A DNA stretch of 5,562 bases from Candidatus Omnitrophota bacterium (GTDB lineage: Bacteria > Omnitrophota > Koll11 > Gygaellales > Profunditerraquicolaceae): the NCBI GenBank assembly GCA_026387515.1, contig JAPLLP010000204.1, positions 19,229 through 24,790 of the forward strand, in the 5' to 3' direction. The notes beneath the pieces are model-generated. The model had not been told where the DNA came from and ran no database searches. It worked only from the letters and a program-made list of their open reading frames with translations. Positions 1-5,562 of this stretch are shown here, piece by piece. How positions within the stretch are numbered: position 1 is the first letter of the stretch; every line of letters starts with the position of its first letter. The translations under genes were made by a program, and so were the position numbers.

Positions 1-1043
1 GGATTTATGCCTGTTCCCAATATATCCGCTATCCGTTCCAGGCGAATCTTTACGGGTTACCCCCGAAGATTGTCGAGGAATGCCTTCTTGGGTTCATCGA
101 GGCCTCCAGAAACGGCCTGCACGCAAGTAAAGGCGCAACCAATTTCTTAGATTGGATATACCATACCTTTGGAGAAGGAATAGCCAGGCATTTTATGGTT
201 CCCTATAATACCAAATTTTGGACCTTGAGTCCGAAGAAAATGACTTGTGAGTGGCTGGATGGTTTTATACCTGTTCCGTGCATGGACCATGTGGTGGAGG
301 GTGCGATAGAAGAGAGTCTTCGACAATTCGGCTACAACAGCCGGTTCTGGTATCCCAAAACCGGAGGGATAAACGAGCTTCCTTTGGCTTTTGCCAAGAA
401 AATCAAAAACATTCATACCAATTGCGGCGTAGAAAGGATCGATATTCAAAGAAAAGAAATAACCTTGTCTTCGGGAGCCAGGGAGAAGTTCGATTATCTG
501 ATTTCTACGCTTCCCTTACCGGAATTTCCGCGGCTAGCCGAAGGCATGCCTAAAGAAATTAACAAGTTGTTTAATAAATTAAAATGGAATTCTATCTTTA
601 ACCTGAATCTGGGGATAGAGAAAACTGACCGCACAAAAAGACACTGGGTATATTTTCCCGCTGATGATTTTTGTTTTTTCCGCGCCGGTTTTTACCATAG
701 TTTTTCTTCGAGCCTTGTTCCGCAGGATAAAAGCTCTCTATATATCGAGGTTTCTTATTCCAAGGATAAACCGGTTGATAAAAATAATCTTAGCCTGGCG
801 ATCAAAAGGGACCTTAAGAAAGTGGGTTTAATGAGCGAGGGAGATCAGGTTTGCGCAGAAGACGTCAATGACATCAAATACGGCTACCCAATTTATGATG
901 AGCACTACGCCTTGGCAAGGAGCTCAATTATAAAATATTTGGCCAAGAACGCGATTTTACCTTGCGGCCGCTACGGTTCCTGGCGTTATTTTTCCATGGA
1001 AAATACTATTTTAGACGGCAGACGAGTAACCTTAAGCTTATAA
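1..1043 (+). CDS. FAD-dependent amine oxidase / protoporphyrinogen oxidase-like oxidoreductase, 5' end missing
   Basis: The reading frame is already open at the first base (first complete codon at 3) and stops with TAA at 1041-1043. That gives 346 residues of the C-terminal part; the ATG at 195 is internal because homologous-looking sequence continues upstream of it. Family hallmarks are the RYPFQANLYGLP segment near 36-71, the FGEGIARHFMVPYNTKFW segment around 168-221, and the C-terminal GRYGSW...DGRR motif at 966-1025, which in this family contacts FAD. The N-terminal dinucleotide-binding GxGxxG motif, roughly the first 90-100 residues of a usual protein of about 430-450, lies outside the window. 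Such proteins resemble HemY and UDP-galactopyranose mutase in fold and often occur in polysaccharide clusters. The reaction cannot be assigned, but the neighbours suggest modification of a sugar or lipid precursor rather than haem synthesis. The frame has no internal break. Family assignment is firm; substrate is unknown. Confidence 0.85.
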   Translation, partial: IYACSQYIRYPFQANLYGLPPKIVEECLLGFIEASRNGLHASKGATNFLDWIYHTFGEGIARHFMVPYNTKFWTLSPKKMTCEWLDGFIPVPCMDHVVEGAIEESLRQFGYNSRFWYPKTGGINELPLAFAKKIKNIHTNCGVERIDIQRKEITLSSGAREKFDYLISTLPLPEFPRLAEGMPKEINKLFNKLKWNSIFNLNLGIEKTDRTKRHWVYFPADDFCFFRAGFYHSFSSSLVPQDKSSLYIEVSYSKDKPVDKNNLSLAIKRDLKKVGLMSEGDQVCAEDVNDIKYGYPIYDEHYALARSSIIKYLAKNAILPCGRYGSWRYFSMENTILDGRRVTLSL

Positions 1044-1061
1044 TCTACCAAGCCAATTGTT

Positions 1062-1874
1062 ATGTTTAATCAAATCCTAGCGAGGAAGGACTTAATAGCC
1101 CAGTTGGTTGTCCGGGATTTAAAAATAAAGTATCTGCGGCCGGTACTAGGGTCTTTTTGGGCTTTCCTATCGCCTCTATCCATGGTGCTAATCTTTTACC
1201 TCGTTTTCTACCGGATATTAAAGATAAATATTACCGAGGCCCCCTTTATGCTCTATCTAATGAGCGGGATATTTACCTGGAACTTTTTCCAGGAATCGAT
1301 TTCTTCTTCGACCGTGAGTTTAGTAAATAGCAGAAACCTGATTAAAGAGGCCAATTTTCCGCACTATCTGATACCCATATCTATTGTATTGACCAATGCC
1401 ATTAATTTTTTACCGACGCTCGCGGTATTGATTATTACTTCGCTTATCGTTTTAAAAGGGCTACCCTTGTTTATAATATTTTTACCCTTTGTAGTGTTGA
1501 TCCATTTAGCCATAACTACAGGGTTTGCCATTATTTGTTCCATCCTTTATGTGAAGTGGCGCGATATAAAATACGTATTGGATGTGGTGTTGCTTTTAAT
1601 GCTCTATCTGACACCGGCGTTCTATTCTATCATGCAGGTAAAGGGGGTGTTTCCGCGTTGGTTATTCATGCTTTATGCGCACAATCCTTTTGTGGGCATT
1701 TTAAATATGTACAGGGTTACGTTATTGAAAGGGTTTTGGGGCTTTGTGCATAAAGATATAGGGCTTATGGCTTTTATCGGCTTACCCGTTATTTTTGCCG
1801 TTTTAATTCTATACCTTTCCTACAAATTTTATCAAAGACAAAAGGCAGGCATAAATGACTACTTATCTTACTGA
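1062..1874 (+). CDS. wzm: ABC-2 type polysaccharide export permease (Wzm/TagG-like)
   Basis: This 270-residue integral inner-membrane protein has the usual length of the O-antigen/teichoic-acid export permeases. It would form the channel that passes a lipid-linked glycan across the membrane, powered by the ATPase encoded next. The N-terminal amphipathic region RDLKIKYLRPVLGSFWAFLSPL (residues 18-39) matches the conserved entry motif of the family. About six hydrophobic segments follow, near residues 33-52, 62-80, 101-131, 136-164, 171-191 and 235-256. The family signatures YVKWRDIKY (163-171), YLTPAFY (182-188) and NPFVGILNMYR (208-218) are all present. The ATG at 1062 is the only start that keeps the whole N-terminal motif, although no good Shine-Dalgarno sequence precedes it, so translation may be coupled to the upstream gene 18 bp away. 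The 3' end overlaps the ATPase gene by 20 bp. Permease family is certain; the exact glycan is not known. Confidence 0.93.
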   Translation: MFNQILARKDLIAQLVVRDLKIKYLRPVLGSFWAFLSPLSMVLIFYLVFYRILKINITEAPFMLYLMSGIFTWNFFQESISSSTVSLVNSRNLIKEANFPHYLIPISIVLTNAINFLPTLAVLIITSLIVLKGLPLFIIFLPFVVLIHLAITTGFAIICSILYVKWRDIKYVLDVVLLLMLYLTPAFYSIMQVKGVFPRWLFMLYAHNPFVGILNMYRVTLLKGFWGFVHKDIGLMAFIGLPVIFAVLILYLSYKFYQRQKAGINDYLSY

Positions 1875-3597
1875 CAATCAAAAGAATAATGTATCGGTAA
1901 AAAGCTTTGAGTTAAAAGAAGTTAGTAAGCAGTATCCTTTCTTGGGTAAAACTCCCGATGGGCTAAGCAGAAATTATCATGAATTTTGGGCCTTGAAAGA
2001 CGTGTCTTTTGAGGTATATAAGGGTGAGGTTTTAGGCATCATCGGACGTAACGGCGCAGGAAAAACCACCCTTCTAAATATTATAGCCGGCGTGCTTTCT
2101 CCTACCGAAGGCCAGATTTCAGTTAAAACTAAGGTTCTCGGGTTATTTAATCTGGGCGTTGGTTTTCAAGAGGAGCTTACCGGGAGAGAGAATATCTTTT
2201 TAAACGGCGCGATATTGGGAGCGAAAAGAAAAGAGCTAGAGGATAAGTTGGGCGCTATCATAGCTTTTTCGGAATTGGGCAATTTTATTGATATGCCGCT
2301 AGGCAGTTATTCGCAAGGCATGCGCCTAAGGCTGGGGTTCAGCATTGTGGTAAATCTGGATACCGACATCTTGGTGTTGGATGAAGTTTTAGCGGTGGGA
2401 GACGTGCTTTTCCAGAACAAGTGTTTTGAGCGACTCATGGATTTTAAGCGCGCAGGAAAGACGCTTATAATTACCACGCAAGGCCTGGATCTAATCCAGC
2501 GGCTTTGCGACAGGGCGATTCTTTTAGACCACGGCAAAATCATATTCAGCGGTAATACCACAGAATGCGTTAATCATTACCGGGCGGTTTTGGATGCCGA
2601 CAAGTTTTTCGTAGGCCCTCCCCCCAGAGAGACGAAATTAATAGAGAATACCAAGAAATGGGCGGATGACGTATCTTATTGGGGCAAGGAATTCGGGACC
2701 AAAGAGGCCGTTATCGCCAAGGTGGAATTATTGAATAAATTCGGCTGGGGCTGTGCCAGGATAAAAAGCGGCGAGAGGCTCAAGATTAAGGTGTATTTTA
2801 AAGTCAGAGAAAGGGTCAAGGACCCGCATTTTGGCATAGCTATTTTTAGGGAGGACGGGGTATATTGCCATGGGCCCAATACCGTATTTGATGGTTTCCA
2901 GATCCCGGAATTAAAACAAGGCGAGGGTTTTTTCTCCTTAGATTACCGCAGGTTTTTGCTTGCGCCGGGAGAATACCGGATATCTGTGGCCATTTGGGAT
3001 AAAGACGAAGTCTTATCTTATAATTACCACGATGCTTATTATAAACTAACCGTAGATAGCGATAAGGAGTCAGAAGGTAGCCTTATAAATATTCCTGTCG
3101 AGCACAGGGATGTCGATGGCAATTTCGGCCGGAAGGGAATTTATCATCCGTTGGCCTTGGGCATATTAAAGGACAAGTGGGGCACAAAAGCCGAAGATCC
3201 CTCGATAATAGTGGAGTCTGTGCAGTTATTGGATTATCTTGAGGCGAGAAAAGAAGTTTTTATAACCAATGAAAAGTTGAGGTTAATTGTAACTTTCAGC
3301 GGTGACGCCCATGCCGGTGAGGATACTTTTCTCTGGGTAGGGATTTATCGCGATGACGGAGTGTACTGCCAGGGGTTATTAGAGAGGTTTTGCGATAAAA
3401 TTTTTAATTTTATATTTCCCAAATTGCCATTATTGCCCGGGGGTTACAGGATCTCGGTTGGGGTCTGGAATGCCCGTTTACAAAAATTCATAATGTTCCA
3501 TCACGGCACGTATCCATTTCGCATGGTCTTTGATCGCGAAGACCATGGCACGATATATCTGGAGCATGCCTGGGAATGGCGGTTACCAAAAAATTAA
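1855..3597 (+). CDS. wzt: Polysaccharide export ABC transporter ATPase (Wzt-like) with two tandem C-terminal glycan-recognition domains
   Basis: This 580-residue protein is the cytoplasmic ATPase partner of the permease. The nucleotide-binding domain spans about residues 16-246, with Walker A GRNGAGKTT (64-72), Q-loop Q105, an SYSQGMRLRL signature (151-160) and Walker B DILVLDE with D176/E177, followed by AVGD. The switch position is Gln: TTQGLD (207-212) stands where VSHxL is usual, and Q209 (CAA at 2479-2481) aligns with the histidine by its fixed spacing to LCDR. After a linker come two similar beta-rich modules, about 284-421 and 450-576. Both contain a DGVYC(H/Q)G motif (334-340, 501-507) and a (P)G-x-YRISV-x-(I/V)W motif (371-381, 529-538), so a Wzt-C type domain appears duplicated. 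Wzt-C domains in known systems bind the finished O-antigen end. The start ATG has AAAGG 9 bp upstream (1841-1845) and overlaps wzm by 20 bp. Many Wzt proteins are nearer 400-450 residues; the excess matches the second domain. Reading frame is intact. Confidence 0.93.
   Translation: MTTYLTDNQKNNVSVKSFELKEVSKQYPFLGKTPDGLSRNYHEFWALKDVSFEVYKGEVLGIIGRNGAGKTTLLNIIAGVLSPTEGQISVKTKVLGLFNLGVGFQEELTGRENIFLNGAILGAKRKELEDKLGAIIAFSELGNFIDMPLGSYSQGMRLRLGFSIVVNLDTDILVLDEVLAVGDVLFQNKCFERLMDFKRAGKTLIITTQGLDLIQRLCDRAILLDHGKIIFSGNTTECVNHYRAVLDADKFFVGPPPRETKLIENTKKWADDVSYWGKEFGTKEAVIAKVELLNKFGWGCARIKSGERLKIKVYFKVRERVKDPHFGIAIFREDGVYCHGPNTVFDGFQIPELKQGEGFFSLDYRRFLLAPGEYRISVAIWDKDEVLSYNYHDAYYKLTVDSDKESEGSLINIPVEHRDVDGNFGRKGIYHPLALGILKDKWGTKAEDPSIIVESVQLLDYLEARKEVFITNEKLRLIVTFSGDAHAGEDTFLWVGIYRDDGVYCQGLLERFCDKIFNFIFPKLPLLPGGYRISVGVWNARLQKFIMFHHGTYPFRMVFDREDHGTIYLEHAWEWRLPKN
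3522..3547 (+). other. Perfect 9 bp inverted repeat inside the end of the ATPase gene
   Basis: CATGGTCTT at 3522-3530 is the exact reverse complement of AAGACCATG at 3539-3547, with an 8-base loop. It encodes MVFDREDHG of the last part of the second C-terminal domain and sits about 60 bp before the glycosyltransferase start. No T-run follows, so it is not an intrinsic terminator. It could shape translation or mRNA stability at the gene boundary, or be chance. Confidence 0.35.
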
Positions 3598-3601
3598 GAG
3601 G
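3596..3601 (+). promoter_or_regulatory. Shine-Dalgarno sequence that decides the glycosyltransferase start
   Basis: AAGAGG lies 6 bases before the ATG at 3608 and overlaps the TAA stop of the ATPase gene (3595-3597). This supports starting the glycosyltransferase at 3608 rather than at the in-frame ATG at 3530. The 3530 start would add 26 unrelated residues and overlap the ATPase gene by 68 bp. The stop/ribosome-site overlap suggests translational coupling. Confidence 0.7.
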
Positions 3602-3607
3602 CCAAAT

Positions 3608-5188
3608 ATGAAAAAGACCTATCCAAAAGTCAGCATCATCACCGTGAACTTTAATGGTAGGAAGTACCTGAGGTCTTTTTTCCTTTCCCTTTCAAATCTT
3701 AACTATACAAAGAGTAAAATTGAAGTGATTTTTGTGGATAACGCCTCGACAGACGGTTCGGTTGAGTACGTGCGCAAGCGTTTCCCCAAGGTCAAAATTA
3801 TAAAAAATAAGGTTAATAATTATTGCAAAGCGCTGAATTTAGGGTTTGGGGCTTCGCGCGCGCCATACTGCGCGTTATTGAATAACGACGTGAAGACCGA
3901 TAAGAACTGGCTCGTAGAATTGGTAAAGGTGATGCTGAAAGAGAAAAATATCGCGGTAGCGGGAAGCAAGATATTGACCGCGGACGGCAAGATCCAGAAC
4001 GCGGCGCATTACGAGCGCCCAAATTTTTATTGGGGAGAAAGAGGTGCGGGCGAGGAAAAAATAAAATTTGACAAACTAGAGGAGGTTCCGAGTTTATGCG
4101 GCGCAGCAGTCCTCTACAAAAAAGAAGCGGTTATCCAAGCAGGCTTATTTGATGAAGATTTTGTCATTTACGGCGAAGACGTGGATATGTCCTTTAGGTT
4201 GAGAGAAAAAGGCTATAAATTATATTTTGTCCCTACCAGCATTGTCTATCATAAATTTCACGGCACGGCAAGCGAAGAGCTCGCGCGGTTTTATATCGAG
4301 AGGAACCGCCTGTTATATTTAGCTAAGCACTATCCGCATAAATTAAGTAGTTCCCTGGTAGGGAGCGGCTATTTTACCGCAGCAAAGTCAGGCGATTCCG
4401 CCGGTAAGATATACTCTCTGTTTCCCGACATTATCCTGAAATTAATAAAGACGCATCCCTGGAATGAGGCAAAAGTAATTGCTTCTGAATTGTTCGAAGA
4501 GATCAAAAAAATTGTTAATTACGAAAATGATATTTTGATAAAGGAGCTAAACAAGCTGACCCAAGATAGGGATAAAACTAAAGAGATAAAAGAGCACATC
4601 TTAAAAGATTTGGAGCAGAAGACAATTGGAATTAAGCGCAAGGACGACGATCTCTTTAAAAAAACTCGCGATCTCGTTTTCTTGAATGATAAATTAAAGC
4701 TTCAGGATAACCTTATTAGTCAGTTAAATCTAGAGATCCAGAAACACCTGGAGAAATTAAAATCAGATGACACCCAGATCTCCGGCTTTACCAATCAGAT
4801 CACTGAATTTAACCTGCGGATCCAGGAACAGCTGGATACCTTAAGGCGCAAGGACCAGCTTCTATCAGAGCGCGAGAATGAACTCGCCAACCTCAATAAC
4901 GATCTCAGCAACCTCTCCCAAAAGCTGCGGCAGAAAGCGCAAGATATGCTGCTTAAGGATAACCAGCTGGTGGATAAGGACACCAAGATCTCCTCGCTTA
5001 ACATTCAGATCAACGATTTCTCTCAGCAGCTCCAGCTGCACATCAGCGCCCTTAAAGACAAGGACCGGCTTTTATCAGAGCGTGACCAGGATATTACTAA
5101 CCTCAAGAATGAATTTAATAACCTCTCTCAACAGCTGCGGGACCGCCTGAGCGAGCTTGCCACTACGTTTCACCGAGCTTGCTACTAA
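3608..5188 (+). CDS. GT2 family glycosyltransferase (rhamnosyltransferase-like) with long C-terminal coiled coil, probably cut short by a frameshift
   Basis: From the ATG at 3608 this encodes 526 residues. Residues 6-240 are a GT-A catalytic domain: PKVSIITVNFNG (6-17), the nucleotide-binding VDNASTDGS (43-51), the LNNDV metal-site motif (91-95, D94), and FDEDFVIYGEDVD (181-193), whose acidic residues are the likely catalytic end of the site. RNRLLYLAKHYP (232-243) closes the domain. This pattern is that of the WbbL/rhamnosyltransferase group of GT2; donor and acceptor are not deducible. No membrane segment is evident, so it should act at the inner membrane's cytoplasmic face. A highly charged coiled coil rich in Gln, Asn, Lys, Asp and Leu runs from about 296 to 520. 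Residues 388-520 form one 133-residue repeat unit, and a second unit follows in the DNA in another frame. The last residues (TFHRACY) are unlike the repeat and are read out of register across an extra 22 bp, so 5188 is probably not the ancestral stop. Catalytic domain call is strong; the true C-terminus is uncertain. Confidence 0.88.
   Translation: MKKTYPKVSIITVNFNGRKYLRSFFLSLSNLNYTKSKIEVIFVDNASTDGSVEYVRKRFPKVKIIKNKVNNYCKALNLGFGASRAPYCALLNNDVKTDKNWLVELVKVMLKEKNIAVAGSKILTADGKIQNAAHYERPNFYWGERGAGEEKIKFDKLEEVPSLCGAAVLYKKEAVIQAGLFDEDFVIYGEDVDMSFRLREKGYKLYFVPTSIVYHKFHGTASEELARFYIERNRLLYLAKHYPHKLSSSLVGSGYFTAAKSGDSAGKIYSLFPDIILKLIKTHPWNEAKVIASELFEEIKKIVNYENDILIKELNKLTQDRDKTKEIKEHILKDLEQKTIGIKRKDDDLFKKTRDLVFLNDKLKLQDNLISQLNLEIQKHLEKLKSDDTQISGFTNQITEFNLRIQEQLDTLRRKDQLLSERENELANLNNDLSNLSQKLRQKAQDMLLKDNQLVDKDTKISSLNIQINDFSQQLQLHISALKDKDRLLSERDQDITNLKNEFNNLSQQLRDRLSELATTFHRACY
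4769..5167 (+). repeat. Coiled-coil repeat unit 1 (399 bp, 133 codons)
   Basis: This unit encodes residues 388-520 of the glycosyltransferase, starting DTQISGFTNQ. It splits into two related halves: 4769-4978 (70 codons, starting DTQIS) and 4979-5167 (63 codons, starting DTKIS). Each half contains a KDxLLSER core followed by an NLSQxLR segment. The halves are exactly 10 and 9 heptads, so the whole unit is 19 heptads, as expected for a coiled coil that grows without breaking its register. More decayed sequence of the same style, such as DNLISQLNLEIQ (residues 367-378), precedes it. Confidence 0.9.
5152..5187 (+). repeat. Imperfect direct repeat, period 22 bp, at the junction of the two coiled-coil units
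   Basis: CGAGCTTGCCACTA at 5152-5165 recurs as CGAGCTTGCTACTA at 5174-5187 (13 of 14 bases), separated by 8 bases. The second copy of the 399 bp unit starts 421 bp after the first, which is 399 + 22. Since 22 is one more than a multiple of three, this extra stretch shifts the frame and creates the TAA at 5186-5188. Removing one period gives LSELATKDTQIS, a seamless continuation into the next unit. Confidence 0.85.
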
Positions 5189-5189
5189 A

Positions 5190-5562
5190 GACACCCAGAT
5201 CTCCGGCTTTACCAATCAGATCACTGAATTTAACCACCGGATACAGGAACAGCTGGATACCCTAAGGCACAAGGACCAGCTTCTATCAGAGCGCGAGAAT
5301 GAACTCGCCAGCCTCAAGAACGACCTCAACAATCTCTCCCAACAGCTGCAGCATAAAGCGCAAGAGACGCTGCTTAAGGATAACCAGCTGGTGGATAAGG
5401 ATACCAAGATCTCCTCGCTCAACAACCAGATCAACGACTTCTCTCAAGAGCTCCAGCTGCACATCAGCGCCCTTAAAGATAAGGATCAGCTTTTATCAGA
5501 GCGCGATCAGGATATTACTAACCTCAAGAATGAATTTAATAACCTCTCTCAACAGCTGCGGG
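5190..5562 (+). repeat. Coiled-coil repeat unit 2 (partial, at least 373 bp)
   Basis: It aligns without gaps to 4769-5141, with 27 mismatches in 373 bases by hand count, about 93% identity. At least 13 changes alter an amino acid; all keep the frame free of stops. Mismatches cluster in the middle of the first half and are absent from the first 46 and the last 55 bases. The unit is cut by the window end about 26 bases before its expected end, so more copies may follow. Confidence 0.9.

Larger units (their letters stand above)
5151..5562 (+). pseudogene. Out-of-frame continuation of the glycosyltransferase coiled coil, open to the window end
   Basis: In the frame one base ahead of the glycosyltransferase, the sequence is free of stops from 5151 to the end. 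From 5190 it encodes a close copy of the coiled-coil unit (DTQISGFTNQITEFN and onward). By hand count 13 of 124 residues differ from unit 1. The only start-like codon near its beginning is a TTG at 5157, without a convincing ribosome site, so it does not look like an independent gene. It most likely belonged to one longer protein with the upstream gene and was separated by the 22 bp insertion. Whether the break exists in the living genome or only in this assembly cannot be told from sequence alone. What follows the second unit is beyond the window. Confidence 0.6.

Noticed and set aside
147..449. Open frame of 100 codons on the minus strand
   Set aside because: It lies wholly opposite the conserved FAD-oxidoreductase coding frame, has no recognisable motif or ribosome site, and is explained as a shadow frame.
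2550..2582. 7 bp inverted repeat CGGTAAT/ATTACCG within the ATPase gene
   Set aside because: A short stem with a 19-base loop inside conserved coding sequence is expected by chance.
3530..3607. Upstream in-frame ATG as the glycosyltransferase start
   Set aside because: It would add 26 residues not matching the GT2 family and overlap the ATPase gene by 68 bp, while the ATG at 3608 has a well-placed AAGAGG.
4658..4664. Run of seven A as a phase-variable or slippery tract in the glycosyltransferase
   Set aside because: The run is short for phase variation and the codon phase (TTT AAA AAA ACT) does not fit a standard -1 slippery heptamer.
5165..5190. Programmed +1 ribosomal frameshift joining the two coiled-coil frames
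   Set aside because: TTT CAC could in principle slip to TTC, but there is no strong stop-linked slippery site or stimulatory element. The product would carry out-of-register residues within the coiled coil, and the 22 bp duplication explains the shift more simply.
4795..5434. Two similar Ser/Leu-rich open frames on the minus strand (4795-5004 and 5216-5434)
   Set aside because: They resemble each other only because they lie opposite the two copies of the coiled-coil repeat. The composition is that of an antisense reading of Gln/Asp/Lys-rich coding DNA.
4769..5562. Repeats considered as a CRISPR array or mobile-element ends
   Set aside because: The copies are long coding units with heptad periodicity and adjacent boundaries, without spacers, terminal inverted repeats or a transposase.

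Overview
The window is a 5.56 kb piece of a cell-surface polysaccharide locus in which every gene lies on the plus strand. It holds the 3' part of an FAD-dependent amine-oxidase/protoporphyrinogen-oxidase-like gene (to 1043), an ABC-2 family polysaccharide export permease (Wzm-like, 1062-1874), its ATPase partner (Wzt-like, 1855-3597), and a GT2 glycosyltransferase with a long C-terminal coiled coil (3608-5188). Spacings are 18 bp, a 20 bp overlap and 10 bp, and no promoter or terminator is visible, so this is most simply one operon that is cut at both window ends. There is no RNA gene, CRISPR array, insertion sequence or attachment site that I can support.

The host is probably a Gram-negative bacterium, because a Wzm/Wzt pair whose ATPase carries Wzt-C type carbohydrate-binding domains is typical of ABC-dependent O-antigen export. 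Moderate GC and mixed codon use do not fix the phylum. An uncultivated lineage such as Omnitrophota would fit the style of the locus, but that is only an impression.

A likely working model: the glycosyltransferase builds or finishes an undecaprenyl-linked glycan on the cytoplasmic face. The Wzt C-terminal domains recognise the finished chain, and Wzm/Wzt export it. The FAD enzyme may modify a sugar or lipid precursor.

Three features stand out. First, the Wzt-like protein carries two tandem C-terminal domains and has Gln where the ABC switch histidine should be. Second, the glycosyltransferase ends in a coiled coil built from a 399 bp (133 residue, exactly 19 heptads) repeat that is itself an internal duplication of 10 + 9 heptads, which recalls the WbdD coiled-coil molecular ruler for O-antigen length. 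Third, an extra 22 bp at the junction of the two repeat copies shifts the frame by one and stops the protein at 5188. The second copy is about 93% identical and stays fully open in the shifted frame to the end of the window. Removing one 22 bp period would restore a longer coiled-coil protein. This may be a real length or phase switch, a recent mutation, or an assembly error in a repeat. The last 55 bases of the window also match the first repeat copy exactly, which leaves the assembly explanation open.
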